Assembly: GCF_000001735.4 (NCBI RefSeq) | Contig: NC_003076.8 | Location: forward strand, 20,649,835 to 20,713,834 | DNA length: 64,000 nucleotides | Reading direction: 5' to 3' | Source: Arabidopsis thaliana | Lineage: Eukaryota; Streptophyta; Magnoliopsida; Brassicales; Brassicaceae | Shown: one piece after another, positions 1 through 11,330 of the stretch | Layout: every line of letters starts with the position of its first letter | Numbering within the stretch: position 1 is the stretch's first letter | Notes under the pieces: model-generated | What the model was told of the DNA's origin: nothing | Database searches by the model: none | What the model saw: only the letters and a program-made list of their open reading frames with translations | Program-made: the position numbers and the translations under genes

Positions 1-434
1 TATTTTAAAGCCAAAATCTTTTATAATCACTACTTCAAATTTCTTGAGTCATTTACAGCCAATAATCATTCAGTACTTCAAATTTCTTGGTAATAGGTTC
101 ACAAGGCGGTTTGAGTCTGACTATCAATTTCCGCCGGAACCAAAAAACAGAGACAAAGGAAAGGTTGGAAAAAGGGACAAAAACGGCAGCGTTTCCATAT
201 CGGTAAATAACTTCGAATTACCCTTTTTAACCTTTTTTTGCAGTTCTCGAGATCTTTCTATCACTGTAATTGCTTTTTAGTTTTTTCCCAACTTTTCGAA
301 AAAATTAGAAACAAAACAAAAAATCGATTCTTCGTCTTCTTCTTCCTTCTTCATCAATCATCATTCTCTCTCTCTTCTTCTCAATTCAAAACTTTCGCTC
401 TGTTTCCTTTTGGTCTCTGCTTCTTTTAGTTTTA
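1..434 (+). promoter_or_regulatory. MORC4 upstream flank and 5' UTR
   Basis: The bases just before the MORC4 start (about 310-430) are a CT-rich leader with repeated TTCTTC and CTCTCT tracts, as is usual for Arabidopsis 5' UTRs. Short open frames lie here (44-280, 238-429) but have no recognisable protein content. No clear TATA box was found. The transcription start cannot be placed from sequence. Confidence 0.5.
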
Positions 435-3400
435 ATGGAGCCTATCGTGAAGCAAGAGAATCCGGTAACTACTTCTACTCTCTCCACATGGAAACCCGCC
501 GCTAGGAACAAAACCATTCCGCCGCCAGAATCCGTCATCGAACTTAGTAGTAGCAACGAAGGATCCGAGTTAGGCGAAAATCTCGACGAAATCGCTGAGA
601 TTCAAAGCGTAGACCGAACCGGTGGTGATGATGTTTCTGGAACGAAGAGAGCGCGAAGTGATTCTATAGCTTCACCGGCGAAGAGACTAGCGGTTATGAT
701 TCCGGATGATGACGAAGAGTTTTTACTATCGACTACTTCTGGACAAGCGATTTTGGCTCTTCCGGCTACGCCTTGTAACGTTGTGGCGGCGCCTTCGTCT
801 TGGGGAAGTTGTAAGCAGTTTTGGAAAGCTGGTGATTATGAAGGAACATCTGGTGGTGATTGGGAAGTTTCTGCAGGTTACTTTGCTATGTGATGATTCT
901 GATATTACTTGAGATTGTTAGTGTTGGAATTTGAGTAAAATTGTGGTTTTAGGTGGCTTTGATCATGTGAGAGTACATCCTAAGTTCCTGCATTCCAATG
1001 CAACTAGTCACAAATGGTCTCTTGGAGGTACGTATTGAATGAAGTTTGATTCAATCTATTGAATGAACAATGTTTTCTGCAATGACTATAACGATGTTAT
1101 CTCTTGCAGCTTTTGCTGAGCTTTTGGACAATGCTTTAGATGAGGTGGGATTATATTTTTTTTCTACATTTAGAAGTATCTCAAAGGTTGGTAGTATTGG
1201 TTTCTCATCTTTTGATTATCAGGTTCGTAGTGGAGCTACATTTGTTAATGTAGACATGATCCAGAACAGGAAAGATGGAAGCAAGATGATCTTAATTGAG
1301 GGTATACAATTAATTTTAGTATATCTTTTGTTGTGTTGAGTGTTGACGATGCAGCGTTTTTCTTGATCCTCATATTCTTATGTTTGATATGCAGACAACG
1401 GAGGTGGGATGAATCCTGAAAAGATGCGGCATTGTATGTCTCTAGGATATTCTGCCAAGAGTAAACTTGCAGATACCATTGGACAATGTAACCATTTCTT
1501 CTTTTTGCAAGATAAATATATATCAAATGTTTTAGATTAAGATTCTTAAATTCATATACTTCTTATAGATGGTAATGGATTCAAGACTAGTACAATGAGG
1601 CTTGGAGCTGATGTCATTGTTTTCTCACGTTGCCTTGGAAAAGATGGAAAGAGGTTCGTTATCTGTTACCACGCTGTTACCCCTTTCAGCTATCATGTTT
1701 TTATTGGTCATACAGTATCGAATGAAAAAATCAACAGCAGCTAAAGTTATACACTATCTGATCATAGTTCATCATGTTGCTTTAGCTCGACGCAGAGCAT
1801 TGGCCTTCTATCATATACATTTCTAAAGAGCACGGGGAAAGAGGACATAGTTGTACCCATGGTAATCTACCTTTATTTAACTGTTAGGGTAAAAAACCCA
1901 CTTGATAATTTCGAATGGTTGTTGATTAAGTTATGCACAACGTTCGTTGCAGACCATCTTTTGTTTCAAATAATGTTCTCCTTGAACGTTGAAGGAAATG
2001 TTAAGCATAAATATGTCTACTCAACTTTCTTTTTTAGATGAGCAAAATACATTCTGCAGAGAAAGCTAACATTATCCTATTAGAATTATGATGTTCGCCT
2101 AAATTTATTTGTTCTTTAGAAGTTTCATACAATTAGGCATCAAACATCTAACTGTTCTCAGCATATTGCTTCGCTCACACAATTGAAATCGCTTCATATC
2201 CCTAATGAATGTTTTAAGTGATTGGTAGGCTTTTGTAGCCAGTTTATCTCTTCTAATCTTCTTCTGATGATGATTTTATGAAAGCTTGACTATGAAAGAA
2301 GAGATTCTGAATGGTGTCCAATAACGAGGTCTTCGGTTAGTGATTGGGAGAAAAATGTGGAAACAGTAGTTCAATGGTCGCCTTACGCTACTGAAGAAGA
2401 ACTTCTTTGTCAGGTAAAGCTTTTTCCTTAGTTCTAAGAGAGCTTTTATTACAAGGAGAACCTATAGAAAAACAATGGACTCGGTTCTATAGATTTTTCA
2501 GAATACTCTGTAGCTATATTGGATTGTGTTCTCTATCATTCATTTGATGTGGGTTCTCAAAAGCTTCTACTTCTTTACTGATATTGTGAGACTATTTCAA
2601 CTAATCTATTGCTCTGGCTGTCGTAGTTTAATCTAATGAAGAAACATGGCACAAGGATAATCATATATAACCTCTGGGAAGATGACGAAGGAATGCTAGA
2701 ACTTGATTTTGACACTGATCCACATGTATATGTTTTTATTTCTGGATATACATAGATTATGTTCTTCAATGATGCAGAAGCTTCTGTCTCCATGTAATTG
2801 ACATATTGTTTGTTGCAGGATATCCAGCTTCGAGGGGTCAATCGGGATGATAAAAATATTGTTATGGCTTCTCAATTCCCTAACTCTAGACATTACCTGA
2901 CGTACAAGCACTCACTCAGGGTATAAACGTTCTTTCCATCTTTCCTTAGTTGTGGTTATTTTCGACGTTAGTTTGTTTCAGTCTCCTGCTAAAATCACAG
3001 CGATAGTTCTTAAATATGAATCCCATTATTTTTTGGCTGCATTTTCATTTCTTCTAAAGGTTTTATTTGTTACCTTTTGTTATGTTCACAGAGTTACGCC
3101 TCTATTCTCTACCTAAAGATTTCACATGAGTTCCGTATCATTCTCCGAGGAAAAGATGTTGAGCATCACAACATAGTAAATGACATGATGCAGACCGAAA
3201 AAATTACTTACCGGCCAAAAGAAGCGGCTGATGGATGCGCTAAGTACTCAAATGTATGCTTTTCATAATTTAACATAGTTAGATTTCTTCCTGTAATTTT
3301 GTCAATGATATTAAGCAGCTTTATAACTTAAAAATTTGGCTGCTTGTGCTACATGTTTCACAGTTGTCTGCTGTTGTGACCATTGGATTTGTGAAGGATG

Positions 3401-5114
3401 CAAAACATCATGTGGATGTGCAAGGCTTCAATGTTTACCACAAAAATCGCCTTATTAAGGTTTCTGTTTCTTTTTACTTACTTTTTCCCACACTATTCCT
3501 TTAAATGTGGAGAAAATAAGATCAACTTTACACTTTTGTTTAAGATCTTCTCACTTTTTTTCAGCCATTTTGGAGGATATGGAATGCGGCAGGAAGTGAT
3601 GGTCGTGGGGTCATAGGTAATTGTTTTAACTTGAAGTTCTAATATTTGATTAGCTTTATTAACGAGAAGTCTAATGCTAGTTCATTCTGCTAATAAAGGT
3701 GTCTTGGAAGCTAATTTTGTTGAGCCTGCTCATGATAAGCAAGGGTTCGAGCGCACAACAGTTTTGTCTAGACTCGAGGCACGTCTACTTCATATGCAGA
3801 AGGATTATTGGTCTGATTCTCTTCTCGTGCTTTTTCATTCATGCTTCATTATCTTGACTGATTCATTGGACTATTTGGGTTGATGTGTTCGTTCTGATTT
3901 TACTCAGGAGATCTAAATGTCACAAAATTGGATATGCGAAAAGGCAAGGCAGAAAGTCTGCTAAGGATACTGAAAAGGACACTGAAGACAGAGGTACAAT
4001 ATCTCTTTACTGGTTTTAACATCAGAATTTTAACTTCTACTGAACATTCTCATGGAAATGTTTCACACATTGTAGAATCGTCACCAGAATTTGATCCTAA
4101 AGGATCTGCCTCATCGAGGAAAAGGACCGTTCCTTCGAGCTTTAAAACTCCAACTGCTGCTCCGAGGTTTAATACTCCAACCGCAGCTTCAGAAAAATTC
4201 AACCCAAGATCAAATGTGAATGGCGGAGGAAAAGGATCTGTGAAAGTTTCTAAAGACATCGGGTATAAATCATCAGAGAAAGGTGGTAAACTTGGAAACT
4301 CCTTTTCCAAATCTAACAAACGAGCAAAGCCTCAAGGAGCCCGTGCTGTGGAGGTTACAAATAGTGATGATGACTATGATTGTGATTCTTCACCCGAAAG
4401 AAATGTTACTGAGCTGCCTGGGAAGGTCCCATCCTCTCTTTATTTTTCCTCCTATCTGCACTTTCTCCGGTATATCGGATTATGAACATAACCTTTTTCT
4501 ACTTCTTCTCTCAGAGTTCTGAACTACCCAAGCCTCAGTCTGGTCCGCGTACCCTGAGTCAATTGGAACAAGAGAATAATGAGTTAAGAGAGAGGTTTGT
4601 TACCACCTTACATGCTATGTCAATTTGCCTATATAAGATTCATGTTTGTGCTTGTGTGAATTTTGGAAGCTGTGTTTTTTGTTTCACAGGCTCGATAAAA
4701 AAGAAGAAGTTTTCCTGTTACTGCAAAAGGACCTGCGACGTGAGAGAGAGCTTCGCAAGACACTTGAAGCTGAGGTAACTTCTACTTTCTGACATTTACT
4801 GTGTCTGCCTGCAACCTATAACAGTACTCACCAGATGGATTCCACCTGTCATTGCAGGTTGAAACATTAAAGAACAAGTTAAAAGAAATGGACAAAGAGC
4901 AAGCGAGTTTAATCGATGTTTTCGCAGAGGATAGAGACAGACGCGACAAGGAGGAAGAAAATCTCAGAATTAAGCTAGAGGTTCTTATCCGTTCAAATCA
5001 CATTTCTCTAAATAGTGTCTTAGATTCAAGAAATAACATGACTTAATTTTGTGGTTGCAGGAGGCGTCGAACACAATCCAAAAGTTGATAGATGGAAAAG
5101 CTCGAGGCAGATAA
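435..5114 (+). CDS. MORC4: MORC-family GHKL ATPase, MORC4
   Basis: Plant Microrchidia ATPase; the family acts in the nucleus in transposon and gene silencing linked to RNA-directed DNA methylation, and MORC4/MORC7 also affect defence genes. Exons read as 435-876, 953-1027, 1110-1144, 1223-1301, 1395-1487, 1569-1653, 1786-1861, 2285-2413, 2627-2725, 2819-2920, 3092-3253, 3364-3459, 3565-3616, 3699-3810, 3908-3993, 4076-4425, 4515-4594, 4690-4774, 4858-4980, 5061-5114; all GT..AG, giving 804 aa. N-terminal low-complexity region with NLS-like KRAR (71-74) and a SIM-like VIELSSS (34-40). GHKL motifs: FAELLDNALDE (174-184, Mg/ATP-binding Asn180), DNGGGM (211-216) and YGNGFK (242-247). The conserved DYWRSKCHKIGY block follows, then a basic Ser/Lys-rich linker. 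A heptad-rich coiled coil (about 705-800) ends the protein. Catalytic motifs are intact. Minor splice variants could change the length. Confidence 0.93.
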
Positions 5115-6626
5115 ATCGTTGAACGCAGACGTTAGAGTTGTATTGACGATAGTATTGAGGGGCGTCTTACAGAATTGACTGATTAGGTTGTTTGCTTTAA
5201 CATCCACTTTTTGCTGCGGTGTGTGGTCTCTGACCTTACTACACCAGAGTTCGTAGAGAAGTAGGGTATAATTGTAGAGTGAGGTTATTGGTTTAATGTT
5301 TGAAACATTTGAAAACGGGTCGCAATTTCCAACGTCCCCGGACGGAATCTCTCCTATAAATCCTACTAAGTCGGCTTTTGTTGTCAGTATGATTAGAATC
5401 ACCAAATTTTACAAATTATCGTACATGAGCATATAGATCCGTCTATTTCTTTAGGGACATGACATCTCTTGATTCATCCAAGAAAGACTTAAGATAAAAG
5501 CCATATTTCTTGAATGTGTCAAGTTCATATTCATAGCTCTTTTTGCACATCGAAATTCTGTATGTAATTTTTAGATTTATTATTTTAATATATTATCGAA
5601 AAGGAAAAGGTATTTTAGAAAAAAAAAAAAAAACTTCATTTTCTTGTCCAATATAATAAGGGTTTCTAACTTATCCATAAGATATTTGGTATAATTTACA
5701 CGGTCTAGAAGACTAGAACCTTTATGTTTGGGTAGTTAAACAGATAATTTGTCGAAATTTGGGTGTTAAATTATTGTTAGGGTCTATTTCACTAAAAAAA
5801 TGTTTAAAGTTATAAACAAGAGTTTATTAAATTTTAGGCTAATAAAAAATAATCAATAAAAAGGGTGTTTTTATTTCTCTGTCTTTAGTCTCTATTGTAT
5901 GAAAAGTGAAGGAAACCAATGCTTAAAAATGAAAGAACCAATACATAAAAATGAAGAACTTTGGTAAAAGATAATAATAATGATAGTAAAATCATCTACT
6001 ATGAAATATTTGAACCCAAATACTTAGGACGAAAATGCAACCCAAATATAAGATAATGTGGATACTGGATAGATGTAGAGTCAATGTTAACGAGGGAAAT
6101 GAGTCATCCATGAACTCACTTTAGATAGCTTGAAGTATTTCACAAGTCCTAACTTCTTTACGCAAAAATGGATGATCTTTGATTCTCCTTTCCGCTTACC
6201 ACCAACTCAATAACACACAAGGGCGGACCTAAATTGTCCATTTTATTTTCCTTATTTGATTTCAATTCCATTTTCTTAATATACGGCCATAAGTTATGGC
6301 CCATGACCAATATGCTTTTTGTTTTACATTTTGTAGTTTATATGTAAATAAGAATTAATCCAATCTTCAATTAATGAACATTTTTCTTTGTTACAAATTA
6401 AGGAAACCAAATACATATAATAGACAAACGACATAATCATTTATTAATTTAACAACACATATCTTACATTCGAGATGAGAGAGGGAGAGACAAAGATCAC
6501 AGATAAGAGGGAGAGATCCACGATGACGCTGATCAGACCCAAATAAAAACATTAAACCCTATCTTAACATGCAAGCAAACTGAGACACACACCCACACAC
6601 ATCGACATTTGATAGTTAAAAGCTAA
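5115..6626. other. Convergent intergenic gap MORC4-SWEET10
   Basis: This holds the 3' UTRs of two convergent genes. AT-rich, with an oligo(A) run near 5620-5632 and purine-rich GAGA tracts at about 6473-6518 that probably belong to the SWEET10 3' UTR. The minus-strand open frame at 5043-5405 overlaps the last MORC4 exon and shows no family signature. No gene seen. Confidence 0.6.
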
Positions 6627-7993
6627 TTAATTCTTAGAAATGAGAAATACTTCTTTTTCATCCTTATTCTTCTCAATATCTCCTTTGATCTTCTCATCTA
6701 TATCAATGGTTGCTTCCATATCGGCACTGTCTTGTGGCACCAAAGTTCTCATCTGTGAGTTGCAAACCATCGTACTTAGCCTCACAACATCGACTACATG
6801 CTCAGATATGTCCTGAAGCTTAATCCCTGGTGGCTCCAAGACTTTAGTCCCTGGTTTCTTGTAGATCAAGAAAAGAATCATCTGAAGTACTCCAAAGATG
6901 AAACCCAAAACATTTGGCAGCTGCAAAAATTTCAATATTTACAAAAAAAAAACATTAGGTTTTAGCGGTAGCTTGAACATCATAACTAAGAGATACAAAT
7001 ATGAAGACCAGTAGAGAGAATTACGGCAATGTTCATGTCTTTAAGGAGAAGTCCGTAGAAAAACCACATGACAGCCGATAAGGTGAGGAAGAAGGAGAGA
7101 CCGAATGGCATGAACTCGGCGCTCTTCGTTTTGATCACTTTCCTCTGTGTGTCAATTGATGTTTATCATGTTTAAGATTTAGTCGATAACAAGAAGATTT
7201 TATATAGTAAATAAGAAAAGAGACTTACAATTATGCCAAGGGGAGCAACAAAAACAGATAGAGCAAAGACCATACAAATGTATCCAAGAACTTGAACACG
7301 TTTATTGGCATGAATTATAAAGTATGTCAACACGAAGATTGCGCCGAAACCCAAAACATCCACAAAGAGGACGAACTTCACCGTTAGAGTCTGCCATATT
7401 GAAACAAAAATTTCCGTTAAAGATGTAGTAACTCTTGTGTGTAAACACAAGACAATAAGCTATATTCATATAGAATAAGGACCTTTTCCTTCTTAGGAGC
7501 GTAGAAGAAGAATAAGGAGATGTAGACGATTTGTACGACAAAGGCAAAGGAGTTGATAGTGATCAACATCATAGCATCTTTCTTGATCATTGCGTAGTAC
7601 ATCCATAGCATCGCGCTGAACAGAGAAATCACGTAAGGGATCGACTGATACCCTTCAGATGACTTCCTCTTGTATATACGAACGAACGTCGGTCTAATAT
7701 ATAAAAACACGTAAAAATTCTTGAGTTAAAAGGTTACTTACATAAGACGAAATTGCAAAGAGTTATAGAGTACTTACATTGGGGCAAGGCAGACGAAAAA
7801 GGAGATGATATTCCCTACAAAATAATTATCGTTATGTTAGAATTCACGATGTCTCATGTAAATGCATGCATTTTGAATTTTATACGTTAACGTGAGAAGA
7901 TATATTCTAAGTCACTAACACAAAAAGAATAAGTAAAAAATATATACCTAGGATGCCAAAGACAGTAGCCAAGACGGCTTGTGAAATTGCCAT
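6627..7993 (-). CDS. SWEET10: SWEET10 sugar uniporter
   Basis: Clade III SWEET (MtN3/saliva) plasma-membrane uniporter; this clade moves mainly sucrose down its gradient, and SWEET10 is reported to act downstream of FT in the floral transition. Exons on the minus strand: 7993-7948, 7814-7778, 7693-7483, 7390-7229, 7144-7025, 6920-6627, giving 289 aa, normal for the family. Seven membrane segments in two MtN3 repeats are visible. Repeat 1 carries [11 protein letters not shown] and the [16 protein letters not shown] block; repeat 2 carries [22 protein letters not shown]. Transport-pocket residues Ser54, Trp58, Asn75, Trp179 and Asn195 match the SWEET13 set, but the residue aligned with SWEET13 Ser142 is Ala141. 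The C-terminal tail from about residue 215 is hydrophilic and ends in a Lys/Glu-rich stretch. Tandem paralogue of the next gene on the same strand. Confidence 0.95.
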
Positions 7994-8190
7994 TTTTATA
8001 TCTCTCTCAAAGTAGTCTAATACTTGTTTAGAAAATAAAGAAAGAAAAATCTTCTAATTAATTAGAAACTCTCTCCCTCTCTCTTCCTCTATGAAAGAGA
8101 ATACAAGTGAATGAACGAGTAAACTCTACAGGATCATACTGAGAATTATGTTCAATGTATGATACAATTTTTGATTGAGAAGTGTAGTGA

Positions 8191-8198
8191 TTTATATA
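8191..8198 (-). promoter_or_regulatory. SWEET10 TATA box
   Basis: Minus-strand TATATAAA about 200 bases upstream of the SWEET10 start codon predicts transcription starting near 8160-8165 and a 5' UTR of about 170 bases. It is the only good TATA match close to the start. A GA microsatellite lies about 60 bases further upstream. Start-site position is inferred. Confidence 0.6.
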
Positions 8199-8250
8199 GG
8201 AGGAAGAAAAGTGTATCAACTTGCAAAATGCGTCTGTGAGTGAGAGACCT

Positions 8251-8270
8251 AGAGAGAGAGAGAGAGAGAA
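8251..8270. repeat. GA microsatellite in SWEET10 promoter
   Basis: Nine AG dinucleotides followed by AA, inside a longer GAGA-rich stretch (about 8238-8277), about 60 bases upstream of the SWEET10 TATA box. GA tracts can bind plant BBR/BPC factors. It could equally be neutral. Confidence 0.8.
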
Positions 8271-10289
8271 AGAAGAGTTTGAACTCAATGGGATGTATAG
8301 TGGGGAAAAAAGAATCAAAGAGCATTATCTCTTACTTTACAGTTGTATACTTCATGCCCCATTGCCTCGGAAGGTTCCCTTTTTTTTCTTTCACCTAAGC
8401 ATAATGATCTTACCCATCTATCGATTTTATGACTCATGTACTCAATTTATACATAGTTTTTTGTGTGTTTATGTAAATGGTTAAACCGTTAATTTTTATG
8501 AGCTTTTAGATCTGCATATCTGAACATGACTAAGTTTTCTCGAATACTAGTTTCCTCAAGAAGAATGTATGGTCAGTGGTCACTCTATATAGCATAATAC
8601 GAGTCATATATTACTGTTTTATTAGCATGAATCGTGTATAAAGTTTTAGCAAAATAATGTAATTGTGTATGAATTGGGTAAGATCAATTTTGGGTGACCA
8701 ATATAAATCAGTGACTCTTGATAGGAAATATATATTCTAGATATATATATTAAAAAAATATATATATAATCTAGATATATCGTGAGGAATAGAATTCTCT
8801 CCATTTCAAGAAAATTCACATAATGTTCACTCTATAATAATATCTTTGATGAGAAGGGTAATTTCACCATTTTTTTTTTTGTTCATCAAATGAAACGAAT
8901 GAATGATGTTGTGCGCACATTGATGTCGGCATGCGAAATTAACCTAAATCTTATCTCATAAAATTTGTGGGGAATAATCAAAACCCTAAAACCTAAAATG
9001 TGGGTGGGTATCTATCCAGCTCAGCAACTTATGAGCACTAAAACCTTAAAAATCTTGCAAGTACCATTCTGGTACATTCTAGTGGACCAAAATTTTGGCC
9101 TTTCCGACGTGTCACCAACCAAGTAGGTGCTTAGACGTTTACTGTTTTCAACTCTCTTGCTTAGGGTTTTACAAGTGCAATGAGAGCAAGTTGGTCTTTT
9201 ACCTAAACCGAATTGTCATGCTCATAGTTCGTTTTCTAAATGTAAAGCTATCATTTAGGGAAATCCCCTTTTGAAATCTTTCCGCCAACATATTAACAAA
9301 AAGAAAGAAAAGAATATATGTTTCCCCAATTTTTATTTAGGTCTTTATGTAATCTCTCTGGAAAAAATGAGGTTGGCTGCATTAACTCTTACACTTCCAG
9401 TAGGTGAATCCGCAATGTGAACAATATAAATTAGTCCTATTCAATGGAGCGAGCGGGGAACCAAAGAAAGAATAATCACGATTGTAAAAGATATACTAAA
9501 CAGATTGAAGATATTATCATAGTGTTCAGAAGGTTGTTTAGGTGAATTTTGATGCTCGTTTGAACATATTTGATTACAGATATACTACATCTTGCTCTTT
9601 TCCACAATTTTGTGATGTAATGAATTTACTTTGTTTAGACATGATTAGCTTCCTCAAAATGTGTTTTTTTTGAGGGAAACTTTTGTAATATAACACTAAT
9701 TTGTTTTTAATCATGTCTAGATTGGCTTATTTTTTGTAGTATAAGATGAACCATGTTTTGTTAAACTAGTTAAGAGAAACTCATGTAATCGAGTCTCTCG
9801 TTGGTAATTCACATGTATCTCATCACGAATTTCTATAGTTCTTAACTTTTTATAAGTTTTTGGTTCATTCTTTTATAAATATTATTATTTTTATGTTTGC
9901 TATAGGTATTGGGTGACTTTTGGATTAGTCTGCATATCTATTGAACCATGTACAACTTTAACAAACTTATAAGGCGAAATTTTATTTATATATCTTCTCG
10001 TTAAATAGTATACTTATAGTAAAATTCTATATTTCATATAGAGTTTGTCATCCACTGTTCTATTAGATACTTTCAGAACAAAAATCCACTCGTAACGCTA
10101 TTGTCTTGTTTTCTCGCAGAGCTGATAATTTTGAAATACCACTCCATAAATGCTCTAAAATTTTCAAAACCCTTATATGATTCTTTTATATTTAAGTTGC
10201 CAAATATATATGTTCAACCAGTGCATAATCAAAGAAATTACAGAGACTTATTTGTCTAAAAAACCACAAAAACATAAAAATTTATAGAA

Positions 10290-11330
10290 TCCGGTACTTT
10301 TAAGATGGCTTACGAAATCAGGTACTTTTACTTATTTGAAATGACGCTATTACCCTTGATTCATCATTTAGAGAAAACAAATAAAAATTGTATGATTTTT
10401 TTGTGTTGTCGTCGTCGTCGTTATCAACCCTCATCATCATCATCACCAACGTAACCACCGACGCCATCATCATCGCCATTAACAACTGGATCTGTCTCCG
10501 TTTCCATCAAATCTCTTTCTCTCTCTGCAGATCAATTGATTTTTTACAACGTGATTGAAGCGGGGCTAGCTCCGGTGACGATAGTTGATTGGTTGTGTCC
10601 CTTAAGATGAGCTCCTTCAATGGTAACGAACGGCGTCGGCGGCCGTGAATCATGAGAGAGATGGCTCAGTTTCTTTTTCTTTTCTCTGATCTTCCTCTTT
10701 ATCATCAGATTCTATCTCAGAAACTTATCAATGTGCGTTTGATTTTTTTTGCTTGGGTTCCCTTTACAATAATCATTAGGGTTTAGTTTTTGAATGGAAT
10801 TCTCTTCCAATAAACAAAATATCATTAATGGTGAATAGTGAGGACGCAAATGATTATTGAAAAGCTTTGATTTCGAATACTCGATTGCAGATCTGCCACA
10901 AATCTGAAACTCTGTTTTTACTATTCCCCTTCTTCTTCATTTGCAAGATGATTTCATTTCGTTCGTTTAATTTTTTGCTTTGGTTTCATCAATACTATCA
11001 TCTTTAGGGTTTAATTATTGTGAATCAATGAATGTTTTTAGTTAGAATAGATTTTAAGAATATGAGATTTGGAAAAAAAATTGGATTTAAAAGAAGAGGA
11101 GCGTGCAAGAAGATGATGAGAAAAGATGATGAGATTATTCAGGGGTAAAATGATCAAATCGCCCTATCAAAACTACTCCTTTTCAAAGATCATACACAAA
11201 AACCTCAAAATCAAAGTTTTTATCAAAAAACATCCTCTTTTGACAATAACCCCAATTACAGAGTCTCATGTACTTCTGTTGGAGGGACCGTCGTTATCAA
11301 AAAAGAAACCAACATTTTAGCGTGGTAGTC
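10290..11330. mobile_element. Candidate non-autonomous MULE-like element
   Basis: This block has gene-like composition (GTC triplets at about 10408-10423, CAT triplets at about 10431-10442, GC-rich coding-like stretches at 10560-10660), unlike the AT-rich flanks. Both edges carry phrases typical of Arabidopsis MULE ends: GACGCTATTACCCTTGATT near 10343 and GGGGTAAAATGATCAAATCG near 11142, loosely complementary in inverted orientation. Inside, two diverged copies of a segment ending in TTAGGGTTTA (about 10745-10787 and 10969-11012) suggest an internal duplication. No transposase frame was found. Boundaries and family are inferred; the alternative is a decayed gene fragment. Confidence 0.3.

Larger units (their letters stand above)
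7994..10260. other. SWEET10 upstream region
   Basis: AT-rich intergenic DNA holding the SWEET10 5' UTR and promoter. An imperfect AT palindrome centred on 8755 (arms about 8728-8752 and 8757-8780, each with CTAGAT) could form a hairpin. ORFs here (8058-8318 minus, 8221-8484 plus) are simple-sequence driven and not protein-like. No gene seen. Confidence 0.5.
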
